From Caryophanales bacterium UBA3260 (GTDB taxonomy: Bacteria > Bacillota_I > Bacilli_A > RF39 > UBA660): a DNA stretch of 5,927 nucleotides. Made by a program: the position numbers and the translations under genes. The stretch covers positions 1 through 5,927 of the forward strand of contig DEUO01000003.1 of NCBI GenBank assembly GCA_002362595.1, in the 5' to 3' direction. The notes beneath the pieces were generated by a model. The model saw nothing but the letters and a program-made list of their open reading frames with translations, did no database searches and was not told where the DNA came from. Shown here piece by piece: positions 5,926 through 5,927 of the stretch. The stretch's first letter is position 1, and every line of letters starts with the position of its first letter.

Positions 5926-5927
5926 AA

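Noticed and set aside
1..5927. CRISPR array, insertion sequence, tRNA or rRNA
   Set aside because: No regularly spaced direct repeats, transposase-like frame, cloverleaf with a conserved T-loop, or rRNA-like conserved block was seen.

Overview
The window is AT-rich DNA from a low-GC Bacillota-like bacterium. Evidence for this is the AT-dominated codon choice, strong purine-rich Shine-Dalgarno sites, hairpin-plus-T-run terminators and close matches to TATAAT promoters. UGA is a stop codon (it ends the first gene) and tryptophan is UGG, so the standard bacterial code applies, not the mycoplasma code. The species cannot be named from this sequence. All six supported genes lie on the + strand and the reverse strand holds nothing convincing.

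Region 1 (about 1-3991) is a three-gene operon. It encodes a P2-type, Ca2+-pump-like P-type ATPase (88-2700), a 171-residue polytopic membrane protein with an internal threefold repeat of DUF4203/TMEM198-like character (2697-3212, overlapping the pump gene by ATGA), and a YwaF/TMEM164-like integral membrane protein (3231-3980). It ends in an intrinsic terminator whose stem starts inside the last codons of the third gene.

Region 2 (about 4010-5410) starts with a perfect extended -10 promoter. It holds two tightly coupled genes: a membrane-anchored DUF1287 protein of the NlpC/P60-like type (4041-4751) and a hemolysin III/TrhA (PAQR) membrane protein (4753-5403).

Region 3 (about 5432-5796) is a single small gene with its own extended -10 promoter, a hairpin-rich leader of roughly 95 nt with a GC-rich patch, and a strong terminator. 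The 72-residue product resembles a free-standing RNA polymerase alpha C-terminal domain, but it lacks the residues that bind UP-element DNA. The last 166 bases hold that terminator, another good promoter and a set of overlapping inverted repeats. This looks like the leader of a gene lying beyond the window.

Five of the six genes encode envelope proteins: an ion pump, a possible lipid acyltransferase relative, a PAQR protein, an anchored cysteine-hydrolase-like protein and a DUF4203-like protein. The most unusual pieces are the alpha-CTD-like mini-protein with its leader, and the pump's altered second Ca2+ site. I did not find clear evidence of a wholly new multi-gene system.
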